A program made the position numbers and the translations under genes. Positions 1-7,937 of a stretch of 15,206 bases of DNA are shown piece by piece. The notes beneath the pieces were generated by a model, which worked only from the letters and a program-made list of their open reading frames with translations, was not told where the DNA came from and searched no databases. Origin of the DNA: CAYHOI01 sp964358175. Its GTDB lineage: Bacteria; Margulisbacteria; Riflemargulisbacteria; GWF2-35-9. The stretch is from the NCBI GenBank assembly GCA_964358175.1, contig CAYHOI010000042.1, forward strand, positions 1-15,206. The letters are read 5' to 3'. Numbering within the stretch: the first letter of the stretch is position 1; each line of letters opens with the position of its first letter.

Positions 1-31
1 CAACTTAAACTTATCAGAATTCGGGACTAAT

Positions 32-53
32 CCCCCAGAAACTCATCGGTTAC
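32..53 (-). repeat. 22-bp dispersed repeat, left copy
   Basis: On the minus strand this 22-mer begins GTAACCGATGAG and ends CTGGGGG. An exact copy lies at 15072-15093 on the plus strand, so the two copies are inverted relative to each other. Beyond the G run both copies also share CGAATT at a slightly different distance. A short hairpin (GGGA-CTAA-TCCC, 23-34) overlaps the G-run edge of this copy. The copy sits about 134 bp past the nifU stop codon; the rest of 1-186 holds no convincing gene. The exact match is seen directly. Its nature (mobile-element end, REP-like element or recombination site) is not known. Confidence 0.8.
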
Positions 54-186
54 AAACTGCTGTATGTTGAAATTGATGTTTCAAAATCAAATCTAGACTG
101 TTCTTTAAGTCAAGATGGAGCCAGTATTTTAAGCTGGGAATTGGTCACTCCTGTGAAGCTCCTTGCAAGAAACACCATCGCAGGAA

Positions 187-636
187 TCAGTGCTGACTAT
201 GCTCCTCGCCAAGAGGACATCCATGGTGGGAAGATTCATGATAATCTGGAAGTCCCTTGCCCGTTTTCTTCACCATATAGTCGTTTATGGCCGCCTGCAA
301 GGCTTCCTCGGCCAACATTGAACAATGCATCTTTATTTTGGGAAGCCCATCCAAGGCTTCAGCCACAGAACGATTGGTTATCTTGAGGGCTTCCTCAATC
401 GTTTTCCCCTTTACAAGCTCGGTTGCCATAGAGCTTGTCGCAATCGCAGCTCCGCACCCAAATGTCTTGAATTTCACATCTGTAATAATATTATTATCCA
501 CCTTCAGAAATATTTTCATAATGTCGCCACAAACAGGATTCCCCACTTGTCCGACCCCATCTGCATTCTGAATATCTCCTACATTTCTCGGATGACTAAA
601 ATGATCCATTACTTTCTCGCTATAGGGTTCTGCCAT
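187..636 (-). CDS. nifU: Iron-sulfur cluster assembly scaffold, NifU/IscU type
   Basis: A 149-residue cytoplasmic scaffold on which [Fe-S] clusters are built from cysteine sulfur delivered by the upstream desulfurase. The three ligand cysteines are visible: C36 in NPVCGD with the adjacent D38, C61 in FGCGAA, and C105 in the pair H104-C105. The C61-C105 spacing matches IscU/NifU rather than SufU, which carries an insertion there. There is no C-terminal Nfu domain, so this is the short form. The start has a strong AGGAGG 7 nt upstream of ATG. It follows nifS by 47 nt and is the last gene of the iscR-nifS-nifU run. An oddity is the tail after about residue 130, which carries five His and one Cys (C140) and could bind metal. 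The family call is firm; the role of the tail is inference. Confidence 0.95.
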   Translation of the reverse strand: MAEPYSEKVMDHFSHPRNVGDIQNADGVGQVGNPVCGDIMKIFLKVDNNIITDVKFKTFGCGAAIATSSMATELVKGKTIEEALKITNRSVAEALDGLPKIKMHCSMLAEEALQAAINDYMVKKTGKGLPDYHESSHHGCPLGEEHSQH

Positions 637-683
637 GTTATTTCCTCCTTTGAAATCGCTCTTCCACTATTCGAAACTTCCAG

Positions 684-1859
684 CTAATCTTTTTCTTCCC
701 ACAAGGGAGACATTGCACGTAACTGTTTTACGATAGGCGGCAAGGCAGAAACGACCTTGTCTACATCGTCTGGGGTATTCCACTTTCCAAAGCTAAATCG
801 AATGGAGCCATGTGCAAACTCATGAGGGACACCCATGGCAAGAAGGACGTGGGAAGGGTCAAGAGAGCCAGAGGTACATGCCGAGCCAGATGAGGCATAA
901 ATGCTCTTCCCCCCGAGGGACAAGAGCATCGACTCTCCCTCAACATACTTTACAATGATATTCAGAGTATTTGGAAGGCGCTCTTTATGATCACCATTTA
1001 CGAAACATTCTGGAATGGCCTCAAGCAATTTGGCTTGCAAATCATCTCTCATCTGTTGCTCACGATCAGCTTCTTTTTGCCAACTCTTCATGGCGAGCTC
1101 AAGAGCCATAGCCATGCCAATGATGCCTGCAACATTTTCAGTACCACCCCGCAAGTCCATCTCCTGTTTACCCCCATGAATCAAAGGCTCTAGCCGCACG
1201 CCTTTCCGAACATAAAGACAGCCAACTCCCTTTGGGCCATAAAACTTATGGGCAGATAAAGTCAAAAGATCCACACCCAGTTCCTCGACATCAATGGGAA
1301 ACTTTCCTCCTACTTGAACTGCGTCCGTGTGAAAAACAATTTTCTTGGCGTTCGTAATTTTTGAAATGTCGAGTATAGGCTGTATGACACCCGTTTCATT
1401 GTTGGCGTACATCACACTCACGAGGATAGTATCTGGCCGAATAGCCTTTGCGAAAGCCTCCATGTCGATAATGCCATTCTGATGAACAGGAATCACACTG
1501 ACTTCAAATCCATTTTTAGCAAGATATTCGCATGTATGGAGGACGGCATGATGTTCAATCGAAGAGATAATAATATGTTTTCCTTTTGATTGATTGGCCC
1601 ATGCAAAGCCCTTGATAGCAAGGTTGTCGGACTCACTTCCTCCTCCGGTAAAAATAAGCTTTCCACTCGTTGCTCCGATAAGCGACATCATCCTGTGACG
1701 AGCCGATTCCATCTTTTCACGAACCTGCTGGCTGATGGGAGAAATACTGGAGGGATTTGCAAACAGACTTCCCAAAAAGGGTTCCATGGCCTTGAGAACC
1801 CGCTTATCCAAATAGGTCGTCGCGTTATGATCCAGATAAGTATAATTTAAATTTTCCAT
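684..1859 (-). CDS. nifS: Cysteine desulfurase, NifS/IscS type
   Basis: A PLP enzyme that converts cysteine to alanine and passes the persulfide sulfur to the NifU scaffold encoded next. Counting from the ATG at 1859 (391 aa), the fold-type I landmarks are present: HNATT near the N-terminus, the IEHHAV segment with H104, D179 in HTDAVQ, the PLP lysine K205 in SAHKFYGPKG, and the persulfide cysteine C328 in SSGSACTSG. The frame stays open a further 49 codons upstream, but that part overlaps the regulator gene and has no homology. The 1859 ATG has AGGAGA just upstream and starts exactly at the conserved YLDHNATT region. The gap to the regulator stop is 11 nt, which argues for one transcript. 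IscS and NifS cannot be separated from sequence alone; the neighbourhood shows no nitrogenase genes, so housekeeping Fe-S assembly is likely. Confidence 0.95.
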   Translation of the reverse strand: MENLNYTYLDHNATTYLDKRVLKAMEPFLGSLFANPSSISPISQQVREKMESARHRMMSLIGATSGKLIFTGGGSESDNLAIKGFAWANQSKGKHIIISSIEHHAVLHTCEYLAKNGFEVSVIPVHQNGIIDMEAFAKAIRPDTILVSVMYANNETGVIQPILDISKITNAKKIVFHTDAVQVGGKFPIDVEELGVDLLTLSAHKFYGPKGVGCLYVRKGVRLEPLIHGGKQEMDLRGGTENVAGIIGMAMALELAMKSWQKEADREQQMRDDLQAKLLEAIPECFVNGDHKERLPNTLNIIVKYVEGESMLLSLGGKSIYASSGSACTSGSLDPSHVLLAMGVPHEFAHGSIRFSFGKWNTPDDVDKVVSALPPIVKQLRAMSPLWEEKD

Positions 1860-1870
1860 GTTTTCTCCTG

Positions 1871-2317
1871 TTATTTTGACATCGTATAGAGAACTTCTAC
1901 TGGCTTTGTCGGTACTCCACTCTGAATTAAATGATCCAAAGAAATACTCCCAAAATAGATCTGAATGTTCTGAGCCAACCCTTTCCAAACATCGTGAGTA
2001 GAACATAACTCCTTGCGATGACAGGACTCTTCAGAGCTCATACAAGCCATCGGCTGCAAATTACCCTCCAACTTCAATAAAACGTCATACAAGTTGATCT
2101 GAGAGGGAATGACCGCAAGTTTGTACCCTCCTTTTGCCCCACGTTCCACCTCTATAATCCCCATGGTCTTGAGAATACGTACAATCTGTTCCAAATACTT
2201 CATTGAGATATGTTCCTGTTCAGCGATTTCGCGTAACTGAATAAATCCCTCACCGGAATGTCGGCCGAGATAGATCAGAAACTGCAACCCATATTGACTT
2301 CGTGTGGATAGCTTCAT
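1871..2317 (-). CDS. iscR: Rrf2/IscR-family Fe-S-sensing transcriptional regulator
   Basis: A 148-residue winged-helix regulator. The N-terminus MKLSTRSQYGLQFLIYL and the segment LREIAEQEHISMKYLEQI (about 28-45) are the classic Rrf2 DNA-binding region, followed by the wing GAKGGYKLA. Three cysteines, C92, C99 and C105, lie in the position and near-spacing of the [2Fe-2S] ligands of IscR (C92/C98/C104 in E. coli); here the first gap is one residue longer. It heads iscR-nifS-nifU, the usual place for a regulator that senses cluster supply and represses its own operon. The upstream promoter has a dyad across the expected start site. Cluster binding is inferred from the cysteines. A different Rrf2 subfamily with the same architecture cannot be excluded. 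Confidence 0.9.
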   Translation of the reverse strand: MKLSTRSQYGLQFLIYLGRHSGEGFIQLREIAEQEHISMKYLEQIVRILKTMGIIEVERGAKGGYKLAVIPSQINLYDVLLKLEGNLQPMACMSSEESCHRKELCSTHDVWKGLAQNIQIYFGSISLDHLIQSGVPTKPVEVLYTMSK

Positions 2318-2321
2318 CTTT

Positions 2322-2340
2322 TCCTACTTCCTTACTAGGA
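2322..2340. promoter_or_regulatory. Dyad over iscR transcription start and ribosome-binding site (possible operator)
   Basis: A perfect 5-bp inverted repeat, TCCTA-N9-TAGGA, lies immediately downstream of the iscR -10 box and includes the AAGGAAG ribosome-binding region. A repressor bound here would block transcription start. Autoregulation by the Rrf2 protein is inferred from position only; the arms do not match the E. coli IscR type 1 or type 2 consensus. Confidence 0.35.
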
Positions 2341-2368
2341 ATTATATCGAATGACGAAGGGAAGTCAA
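2341..2368 (-). promoter_or_regulatory. Sigma70-type promoter of iscR-nifS-nifU
   Basis: On the minus strand a TTGACT -35 (2363-2368) is followed after 16 bp by a perfect TATAAT -10 (2341-2346). It lies in the 59-bp gap between the end of glgP and the iscR ATG, so the Fe-S genes have their own promoter even though no terminator is visible after glgP. Confidence 0.75.
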
Positions 2369-2376
2369 GTAGTTTT

Positions 2377-4365
2377 CTAAGAGTCCAAAATCGGTTTCAT
2401 CTTCCAAATGGTTCGATTGTAATCATTGACCATTCTAGAGGTATTGAAGAACCCGCTCACCTCTACGCAGTTGATCATTCGATCAATCCACAAGGAAGAA
2501 TACTTCTGTAGAGAGGATGTTTCCCTCTCGGTCTGATAATAATCATTGACCATTTTTTCAAGTTTGCCGTAGAGGGAGGCAGAATCTTCTTGCAGCTTCA
2601 AATCAGTCTCACTCCCTATTTCTCCTTCATCAGGAACATAGCCAAAAATCTCTCCAATTTCCTTATGCGCCGCTTCCACCACCCAGCCATCCATCGTGCT
2701 GAGCTGAAGCACACCATTCAGGATAGCCTTCATTCCCGAAGTCCCAGAAGCTTCGAAGGGGGGAAGGGGATTGTTCAGCCACACATCTACGCCACAAACC
2801 AGCTGTTTGGCAATATAGGTGTCATAATTTTCAAGAAACACAACCTTCAAGAGCTCTCGATGACCGCTTAAGGAATCAATGATATTCAATATTTCCTTAA
2901 TGCTTCCCGTACCTAAAAAATCATTGGGGTGCGCTTTCCCTGCAAAAAAGATCTGTATCGGACCATATTTTTTCGCTATTTCAAGCAGCTTTTGGGGTTG
3001 CTGCAAAATCAGACTCGGCCGCTTATAGGGAGCAGCCCTGCGTGCCCATGCAATGGTAAAGACTTTATCGCTAATCATCCAGTGTCGAAGAAGGCAAGCC
3101 AATTGAACCTTATTCATTTTATGAGCCTCCCATAGCTTTTGACGAAACACCTGATCGTTTTCCAGGGAGGTAATCTTTTCAAGAATCTCCGGGGTCTTTT
3201 TCCAATTCTTAAATACAACCTGATACTCGTTAAACAACTGTTCAAAGGGTTCACTTACCCAGGTGGGAATATGTATCCCATTGGTAATCCCCTGAATTTT
3301 CTCTTCATGGGTAGGGAACTGAATCTTCGTCACGGCTTCATGCTTTTTGGCTACAGCATTCACATGTTCGCTAACATTCATCGCCAATATCGTCAAATTG
3401 ATCAATTCAGGATTTTCATCCAGACCATGTTCCGTTGCCCTTGCCAGCTCTTCCTTCGAAAGAACATCAGCAAGTTCTGAAATAGGCAACCGATCATGTC
3501 CTGCTTCAACTGGCGTGTGACAGGTATAAGCGAACTTAGCCTCAGGATTTTCGAGATAGGCAAAGGCTGCATGTCCCTCATTGAGATGGTAAAGATCCAT
3601 CGAGTAACCCAAGGCTTTAATGGCTCGCATCCCGCCTACGCCTAATATCTTTCTTTGCACTATTTTCCACCAAATTGACTCACTATTATAAAGCTGACTC
3701 GTTAACTTCTTCGCCCAATCAGGGTTGGCTTCATGATTGGAATCAAGCAACAGCAGAGGAATGACATGCGTATGATCAAAACTTGGCACATAATACTTCC
3801 AAAGATGAAAGGAAACGGATATTTTTCCAATCGGAACATCAATCGTCTGATCTAGTTTGATAAGCCCAGGATAGGAGGAGGGTTCCCAATTAAACTCTCC
3901 AGGCATTTGACCAAAGTGAAAACAAAATCGCTGATCAAAATACCCTTTGTTCCAAAGAATACCTACTCCCAAAAGTGGTAGTTTTAGATCCGCACTCGAT
4001 TTCAGAGTATCTCCCGCTAGAACTCCCAACCCACCGCTATAAATGGGGATATCCACCAACGTATCAATGGACACCGTATGGTAATAATCCATATGTCTTA
4101 AGTTTGAGAAAACTTCAAAATCACGTTTTTTATTAAGAATAGATAATGTTTTTTGACTTTGGTATGTGTTATATACACTCGGAGCAAGACCAAACTCCAT
4201 TGAGAAATAGGCTGTGCTTCGGACGTGGGGATTACGGAGATTCTCTTCTGATCGAAGAACAACATTAAGATCTAAATGATAAAATCGTTGCGGATTGATC
4301 TCGTCATGGTTTTGATCCATAACGTGCGCCCCAATAAGCTTCTCTTCTGGATTCTTCTTAGGCAT
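2377..4365 (-). CDS. glgP: Alpha-glucan (glycogen/maltodextrin) phosphorylase, GT35
   Basis: Releases glucose-1-phosphate from alpha-1,4-glucans in the cytoplasm, using PLP. The 662-residue protein carries the GT35 landmarks in order: STAYFSMEFGLA (51-62), SGGLGVLAGDTLKSSADL (110-127), HLNEGHAAFAYLE (260-272), ARRAAPYKR (441-449), FFAGKAHPND (473-482) and EASGTSGMKAILNG, whose lysine (about K546) would hold PLP. The TSGMK form is typical of the Thermotoga/archaeal-like phosphorylases rather than E. coli GlgP/MalP (TGNMK). It is shorter than the 800-plus-residue members because the N-terminal extension is missing. The ATG at 4365 overlaps the end of cheW by 8 bp (a weak GAGAAG lies upstream); an in-frame ATG at 4320 is less well placed. 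Substrate size preference cannot be read from the sequence. Confidence 0.93.
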   Translation of the reverse strand: MPKKNPEEKLIGAHVMDQNHDEINPQRFYHLDLNVVLRSEENLRNPHVRSTAYFSMEFGLAPSVYNTYQSQKTLSILNKKRDFEVFSNLRHMDYYHTVSIDTLVDIPIYSGGLGVLAGDTLKSSADLKLPLLGVGILWNKGYFDQRFCFHFGQMPGEFNWEPSSYPGLIKLDQTIDVPIGKISVSFHLWKYYVPSFDHTHVIPLLLLDSNHEANPDWAKKLTSQLYNSESIWWKIVQRKILGVGGMRAIKALGYSMDLYHLNEGHAAFAYLENPEAKFAYTCHTPVEAGHDRLPISELADVLSKEELARATEHGLDENPELINLTILAMNVSEHVNAVAKKHEAVTKIQFPTHEEKIQGITNGIHIPTWVSEPFEQLFNEYQVVFKNWKKTPEILEKITSLENDQVFRQKLWEAHKMNKVQLACLLRHWMISDKVFTIAWARRAAPYKRPSLILQQPQKLLEIAKKYGPIQIFFAGKAHPNDFLGTGSIKEILNIIDSLSGHRELLKVVFLENYDTYIAKQLVCGVDVWLNNPLPPFEASGTSGMKAILNGVLQLSTMDGWVVEAAHKEIGEIFGYVPDEGEIGSETDLKLQEDSASLYGKLEKMVNDYYQTERETSSLQKYSSLWIDRMINCVEVSGFFNTSRMVNDYNRTIWKMKPILDS

Positions 4366-4843
4366 TGAGACGCTTCTCGCCAGACGCGATCGCCTTCTCG
4401 AACGCTTGTCGATCTTTATCCGAAAAGATCATGCCTACATCGATAACAACCACTAAACCCTTCGTTAACTTGGCTATACCACTCACCATTTCCTGTCCAG
4501 CACGCCCCTGGAATAGAATGGGGTGGTCAATAATCGCATCCGGAATTGTTGCCACTTCAAGCACTTCATCCACCAAAAGGCCAATAAGCCTATTTACATG
4601 AGGTTCATTGACAATGAGTATATTATGAAGAGTTCCCGTTTCTTCAACGTCAAACATTTTTTTCTTCATCGTGATAAGCGGAATAACTTGGTTTCGAACC
4701 TGAATCACACCCATTAAATAAGGCACTTTCGTGGGGATCTTTGTAACTGCTCGTTCTTTCAGAATCTCTTGAACATACTGAATTCCGAATGCAAACCGCT
4801 CATCACGTATGGTGACGACCAAATATTGTTTAATACTATCCAT
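4358..4843 (-). CDS. cheW: CheW-domain protein (chemosensory coupling protein)
   Basis: A 161-residue single-domain CheW-like protein. CheW couples chemoreceptors to the CheA kinase at the inner face of the membrane. Family features are the N-terminal YLVVTIRDERFAFGI strand pair with QEILKE (about 25-30), the core GVIQVRNQVIPLITM (45-59), where the usual RG is RN, and the segment LIGLLVDEVLEVATIP (86-101). A lysine- and glutamate-rich tail follows residue 141. No CheA, receptor, CheY or methylation gene is nearby. Instead it starts 2 bp after the barrel gene, with AGGA of its ribosome site inside that gene's end, and overlaps glgP by 8 bp. Coupling to distant chemosensory genes is likely. A dedicated link to the neighbouring barrel is speculation. 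Confidence 0.88.
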   Translation of the reverse strand: MDSIKQYLVVTIRDERFAFGIQYVQEILKERAVTKIPTKVPYLMGVIQVRNQVIPLITMKKKMFDVEETGTLHNILIVNEPHVNRLIGLLVDEVLEVATIPDAIIDHPILFQGRAGQEMVSGIAKLTKGLVVVIDVGMIFSDKDRQAFEKAIASGEKRLNA

Positions 4844-4845
4844 CG

Positions 4846-5796
4846 TTATATCCTCACTAACATCTGAAGTTGAACTTGGTAGTTTAATACCCCGCTCGAC
4901 GACTCGATCGAACCTTCTCCCCGAAGCATCGTATCGGGTCTAAATTGGTAGGTAGAGATGAAAAGCAACCGATAGTCGTTACTCCCCCCAGACCATCTCA
5001 TCATCGAAGCCTGGCTTCCAAAAGAAATATTCGGTTCCCACTGAATAACGGCCTCTCCACTTAACCCTAATGCGCTCGTGCCCACACCATTTCTCTGTCC
5101 CGTCACACACAAAACTCCCCCTGTTGCGTCTAATGCCAGCCATCTGAAATGACCATCCATCTCACCAAGGAAATACTGTTGTGTGCTGTTCGTCCATATC
5201 AAATCGCTCAGGTTATTATAGTATAGGCTCACCCCAATATCCAGGAAATCTTTGACAATCCCTCGAAAAGTTCCGCCAAAAGATTTACCTTGGGAGGGGT
5301 TCAGTGTCTGGACATAATCCCCTTTCCCGTTCACGAGAAAGACAGAGGTCGAAAAAGCTCTGGATCGATAATAATACCTCACGCCATTCTCTTCACGCGG
5401 CATCAAATAGGCGCCAGAAACCCACTGTTCATCCGTGAGCAGGGAGGAGCTGATAAAGCGTCGGTCCCATTGATATGATTTTTCCAATCCGAACGGAATA
5501 CGAAACCGGCCAATCTGTACGTTACCTGGAAAGAAAAAGCCATCCATATCAACGTAGATTTGGCTGGCAATCTGCCCATAGGCAGTCGTCAAATGTGTTT
5601 CAGAAAAAACCAAGGTATTCTTGTTTAATGGAAGTTTCAAGTCTAACTGATAATCTGAAACTGCAAAGGTACCAAGTCCTTGATAAACAAATCTGGACTT
5701 GAGATATCGCATATCAACCAAACCCTGATATTCTGGTTCAACGAAGGTATACGCCACCCCGAGTATCAGAAAAAAACTTACCCAACGAATCATCAC
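4846..5796 (-). CDS. Predicted outer-membrane beta-barrel (porin-like) protein
   Basis: I do not recognise an exact family. The 316-residue product begins with a short hydrophobic stretch (about 5-17, WVSFFLILGVAYT) that can act as a signal peptide. The rest is an alternating pattern of amphipathic strands and Gly/Asn/Ser-rich turns, ending in LQMLVRI. The phrase IGRFRIPFGLEKSY (about 95-108) resembles a conserved strand of phosphate-selective OprO/OprP-like porins, so a small porin is the best guess. Substrate is unknown. The frame opens with adjacent GTG (5796) and ATG (5793) codons; either may be used. It lies 1 bp after hisS and 2 bp before cheW, so it is almost certainly co-transcribed with both. 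No homologous barrel is nearby for comparison. Confidence 0.7.
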   Translation of the reverse strand: MMIRWVSFFLILGVAYTFVEPEYQGLVDMRYLKSRFVYQGLGTFAVSDYQLDLKLPLNKNTLVFSETHLTTAYGQIASQIYVDMDGFFFPGNVQIGRFRIPFGLEKSYQWDRRFISSSLLTDEQWVSGAYLMPREENGVRYYYRSRAFSTSVFLVNGKGDYVQTLNPSQGKSFGGTFRGIVKDFLDIGVSLYYNNLSDLIWTNSTQQYFLGEMDGHFRWLALDATGGVLCVTGQRNGVGTSALGLSGEAVIQWEPNISFGSQASMMRWSGGSNDYRLLFISTYQFRPDTMLRGEGSIESSSGVLNYQVQLQMLVRI

Positions 5797-5797
5797 T

Positions 5798-7057
5798 CTA
5801 TCTTTCAGCTAAAGCAGCTATTTCGTCAAGGGAATGAAGAATAAATTGTTTTTTATCCTTTAAGTTTTTGAGGGTATACGTGTGATTTTCAACCTCATTT
5901 TCACCAATAATGATGGCATAGACCGCTTTGCTCGAAAGAGCTTCCTTGAGTCCATCATTAATGGCTCCTTCTTTGAAACAAAAATCGGCCATAATTCTCT
6001 TTTTTCGAAGTGTGCTCATACACTTAAACGCAGGTTCTTTGGAGATTGCGCCCAAGCCAATCACAAAAAAAGTAACAGTGGGTTTTGCCGGAATGGGTAA
6101 TCGAAGTTCTTTTAAGATCATGTAAAGTCGATCCAGCCCAACCGCGAATCCAAAGGCTGGGGTCTTTCGTCCCCCCAATTCCGCGATAAGATTGTCATAC
6201 CGCCCTCCCCCGCACACCGCATTCTGCGCCCCTAAAATGGAAGAACGTATTTCAAAAACGGTTTTGGTATAATAATCCAACCCTCGCACCAAATGGGAGT
6301 CTACTTCATGTGGGATCTTGTTTGCCTCGAGCAGACTCAGCACCGTAAAGAAGTGATCACTACATTCGTTGCAAAGCGCACTGTCCATATTAGGCATTCC
6401 TGTGAAAAACATCTGACAAGTAGGATTCTTGCAATCCAGAATTCTCAAGGGGTTCCGGTCAAAACGGGATTGACAATCAGGACACAAACTCGAAAGAATA
6501 GACTCCGTAAACGCCTTAATTCTTTCCCTGATAACAGGTCGACATACATCACAACCAACGGAGTGAATCGCGAGGCTCACATCTGCAAGCCCCAATTCCT
6601 CGAAAATGTGTGCCCCCATCATCATACTCTCAACATCCAATAACGCAGAAGAAGACCCAATCGCCTCAACACCGATCTGATGGAATTGACGATACCGTCC
6701 TGTCTGAGGACGTTCATAACGAAACATAGGTCCCTCGTAAAAGAGCTTTATCAATTTTTTCTTTTGAAAATATTCTCCGTTTTGCAAAAACGCGCGAACA
6801 ACCGAAGCTGTACCCTCTGGCCGCAGAGCCATCATTCGATCACCCTTGTCGGTAAAGGTATACATTTCTTTTTCAACAATGTCCGTCGCGTCACCCACGG
6901 CCCGCTGAAAAAGGTCTGAAGACTCAAAAATAGGGGTTTGAATCTCTTCGTAGTTATAAGTAGTCAGGACTCGAATAATGGTCTGAACGATGAATCGCCA
7001 TGCAAAGGATTCCTCCGGCAATATATCCCGAGTTCCCCGGGGTGCCGAATATTTCAT
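5798..7057 (-). CDS. hisS: Histidyl-tRNA synthetase
   Basis: Class IIa enzyme that charges tRNA-His. Of 419 residues, motif 1 lies near the N-terminus (PRGTRDILPEE, 6-16), motif 2 is FRYERPQTGRYRQFHQIG (112-129), the HisA signature is LVRGLDYYTKTVFE (256-269) with GGGRYD (283-288), and motif 3 is AFGFAVGLDRL (301-311). The C-terminal anticodon-binding domain follows. Between 169 and 232 there are eight cysteines in four close pairs (169/172, 192/195, 209/214, 229/232), suggesting zinc sites in the insertion domain. The ATG overlaps the glycosyltransferase stop as ATGA, and the barrel gene follows after 1 bp. There is no sign of a HisZ-type regulatory paralogue: the catalytic arginines and the HisA motif are intact. 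Confidence 0.97.
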   Translation of the reverse strand: MKYSAPRGTRDILPEESFAWRFIVQTIIRVLTTYNYEEIQTPIFESSDLFQRAVGDATDIVEKEMYTFTDKGDRMMALRPEGTASVVRAFLQNGEYFQKKKLIKLFYEGPMFRYERPQTGRYRQFHQIGVEAIGSSSALLDVESMMMGAHIFEELGLADVSLAIHSVGCDVCRPVIRERIKAFTESILSSLCPDCQSRFDRNPLRILDCKNPTCQMFFTGMPNMDSALCNECSDHFFTVLSLLEANKIPHEVDSHLVRGLDYYTKTVFEIRSSILGAQNAVCGGGRYDNLIAELGGRKTPAFGFAVGLDRLYMILKELRLPIPAKPTVTFFVIGLGAISKEPAFKCMSTLRKKRIMADFCFKEGAINDGLKEALSSKAVYAIIIGENEVENHTYTLKNLKDKKQFILHSLDEIAALAER

Positions 7058-7773
7058 TTCGAAACGCCTTTGTTGTACTCATTATAGTCGACGTCCGGAA
7101 GCTTGTTGCGAAGCATAGACCACCACGCTCTTGCAAACATCATCGTCGTACGAATCGCCCCTCCCTCTTGAAATCTTCGTGCGGAGGAAGAAACCACAAT
7201 CAATGGCTTTAAGGAGATTTTTCCTAGGCTTTTAAGACGTTTTCCCAACTCAATATCCGGAGACATTTTCTTGTAGGCTGGATTGTAGCCACCGGCCTTA
7301 TCATAGGCGGATTTTCTCATCATGAAATTGAACCCAGCCGTATTATCCAGCCCCAATAAGCGTGAAACAACAAGAAAACCTGTGTATCCAATTTGATTGA
7401 GAACCCTCATGAAACGGTTGGTATCAAAAGTATTACAAGGGCCATACGCTGCCACCACATCTGTTCGACTGCTGAAAACTTTCACCATCCGTTCTGCCCA
7501 ATCTGTCGGATAAAGCGTGTCTGCGTCACAAAAGGCAATCAGCTCACCTGTGGCCTCAGTCGCGCCACGAATCACCGCAAAAATATACCCCTGCTGGGTT
7601 TCCAGAAAAACCTTTTCACAATGTTCTTTTGCAATTTGCGAAGTCTTATCCTTGCTATTATTATCCACCACGATGAGTTCGATGTTCGGATAAGTTTGTT
7701 TTTTGAGTCCCTGCAACGTTTTCGCAATATTCTTTTCTTCATTATAGGCCGGAACAATGATCGATAGTTTCAT
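7054..7773 (-). CDS. Family 2 glycosyltransferase (GT-A fold)
   Basis: A 239-residue GT2 enzyme that transfers a sugar from a nucleotide-sugar donor. The N-terminal SIIVPAYNEEKNI (4-16), VDNNSKD (36-42) and the metal-binding D83-A84-D85 in FCDADTLYP are clear. A later NTAGFNFMMRKSAYDKAGG segment and PDIELGKRL (ED-like acceptor/catalytic region) complete the domain. There is no transmembrane segment, so it probably works on a lipid-linked or envelope substrate at the inner membrane face; donor and acceptor are unknown. The start is well supported by AAGGAG 6 nt before ATG. It is the first gene of the unit leading into hisS, barrel, cheW and glgP, and overlaps hisS by 4 bp. Confidence 0.9.
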   Translation of the reverse strand: MKLSIIVPAYNEEKNIAKTLQGLKKQTYPNIELIVVDNNSKDKTSQIAKEHCEKVFLETQQGYIFAVIRGATEATGELIAFCDADTLYPTDWAERMVKVFSSRTDVVAAYGPCNTFDTNRFMRVLNQIGYTGFLVVSRLLGLDNTAGFNFMMRKSAYDKAGGYNPAYKKMSPDIELGKRLKSLGKISLKPLIVVSSSARRFQEGGAIRTTMMFARAWWSMLRNKLPDVDYNEYNKGVSK

Positions 7774-7858
7774 AAAGGCTCCTTCGGTGATTTAAACGTA
7801 TTTTCGCAGTTAACTTCTACTTTCGCAAGAAGTGTGAATTTCAATTGCCACGCTCCCT

Positions 7859-7935
7859 CTATACGCCATCAATACCCCATAGGATGAACATGCTTTTTAC
7901 ATTGTTTATCATTACATCCTATACGAAATAGTCAA
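7859..7935 (-). promoter_or_regulatory. Tentative promoter and repeated-motif cluster ahead of the GT2-hisS unit
   Basis: On the minus strand a TTGACT -35-like box (7930-7935) has only poor -10 candidates 17-18 bp downstream. The gap also holds related motifs: CGTATAGGATG (7915-7925), its inverted partner as CATCCTAT (minus strand, 7879-7886), giving an 8-bp perfect inverted repeat with a 28-bp spacer, and CGTATAG again at 7859-7865, exactly 60 bp from the first. The rest of the 175-bp gap is AT-rich and shows no gene. The motifs are seen; a regulatory role is inferred. Confidence 0.4.
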
Positions 7936-7937
7936 GA

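Noticed and set aside
67..84. TTGAAA-N6-TTTCAA inverted repeat after nifU as a terminator
   Set aside because: AT-only 6-bp arms and no following U tract on the minus strand.
110..178. 22-codon minus-strand ORF downstream of nifU
   Set aside because: No ribosome-binding site, no recognisable motif, and too short to support.
483..497. 14-bp palindrome TAATAATATTATTA
   Set aside because: It lies inside nifU and is explained by the codons for Asn-Asn-Ile-Ile.
1860..2006. Open 49-codon N-terminal extension of nifS
   Set aside because: It overlaps the IscR-family gene in another frame, has no family homology, and the ATG at 1859 has a good ribosome site right before the conserved HNATT region.
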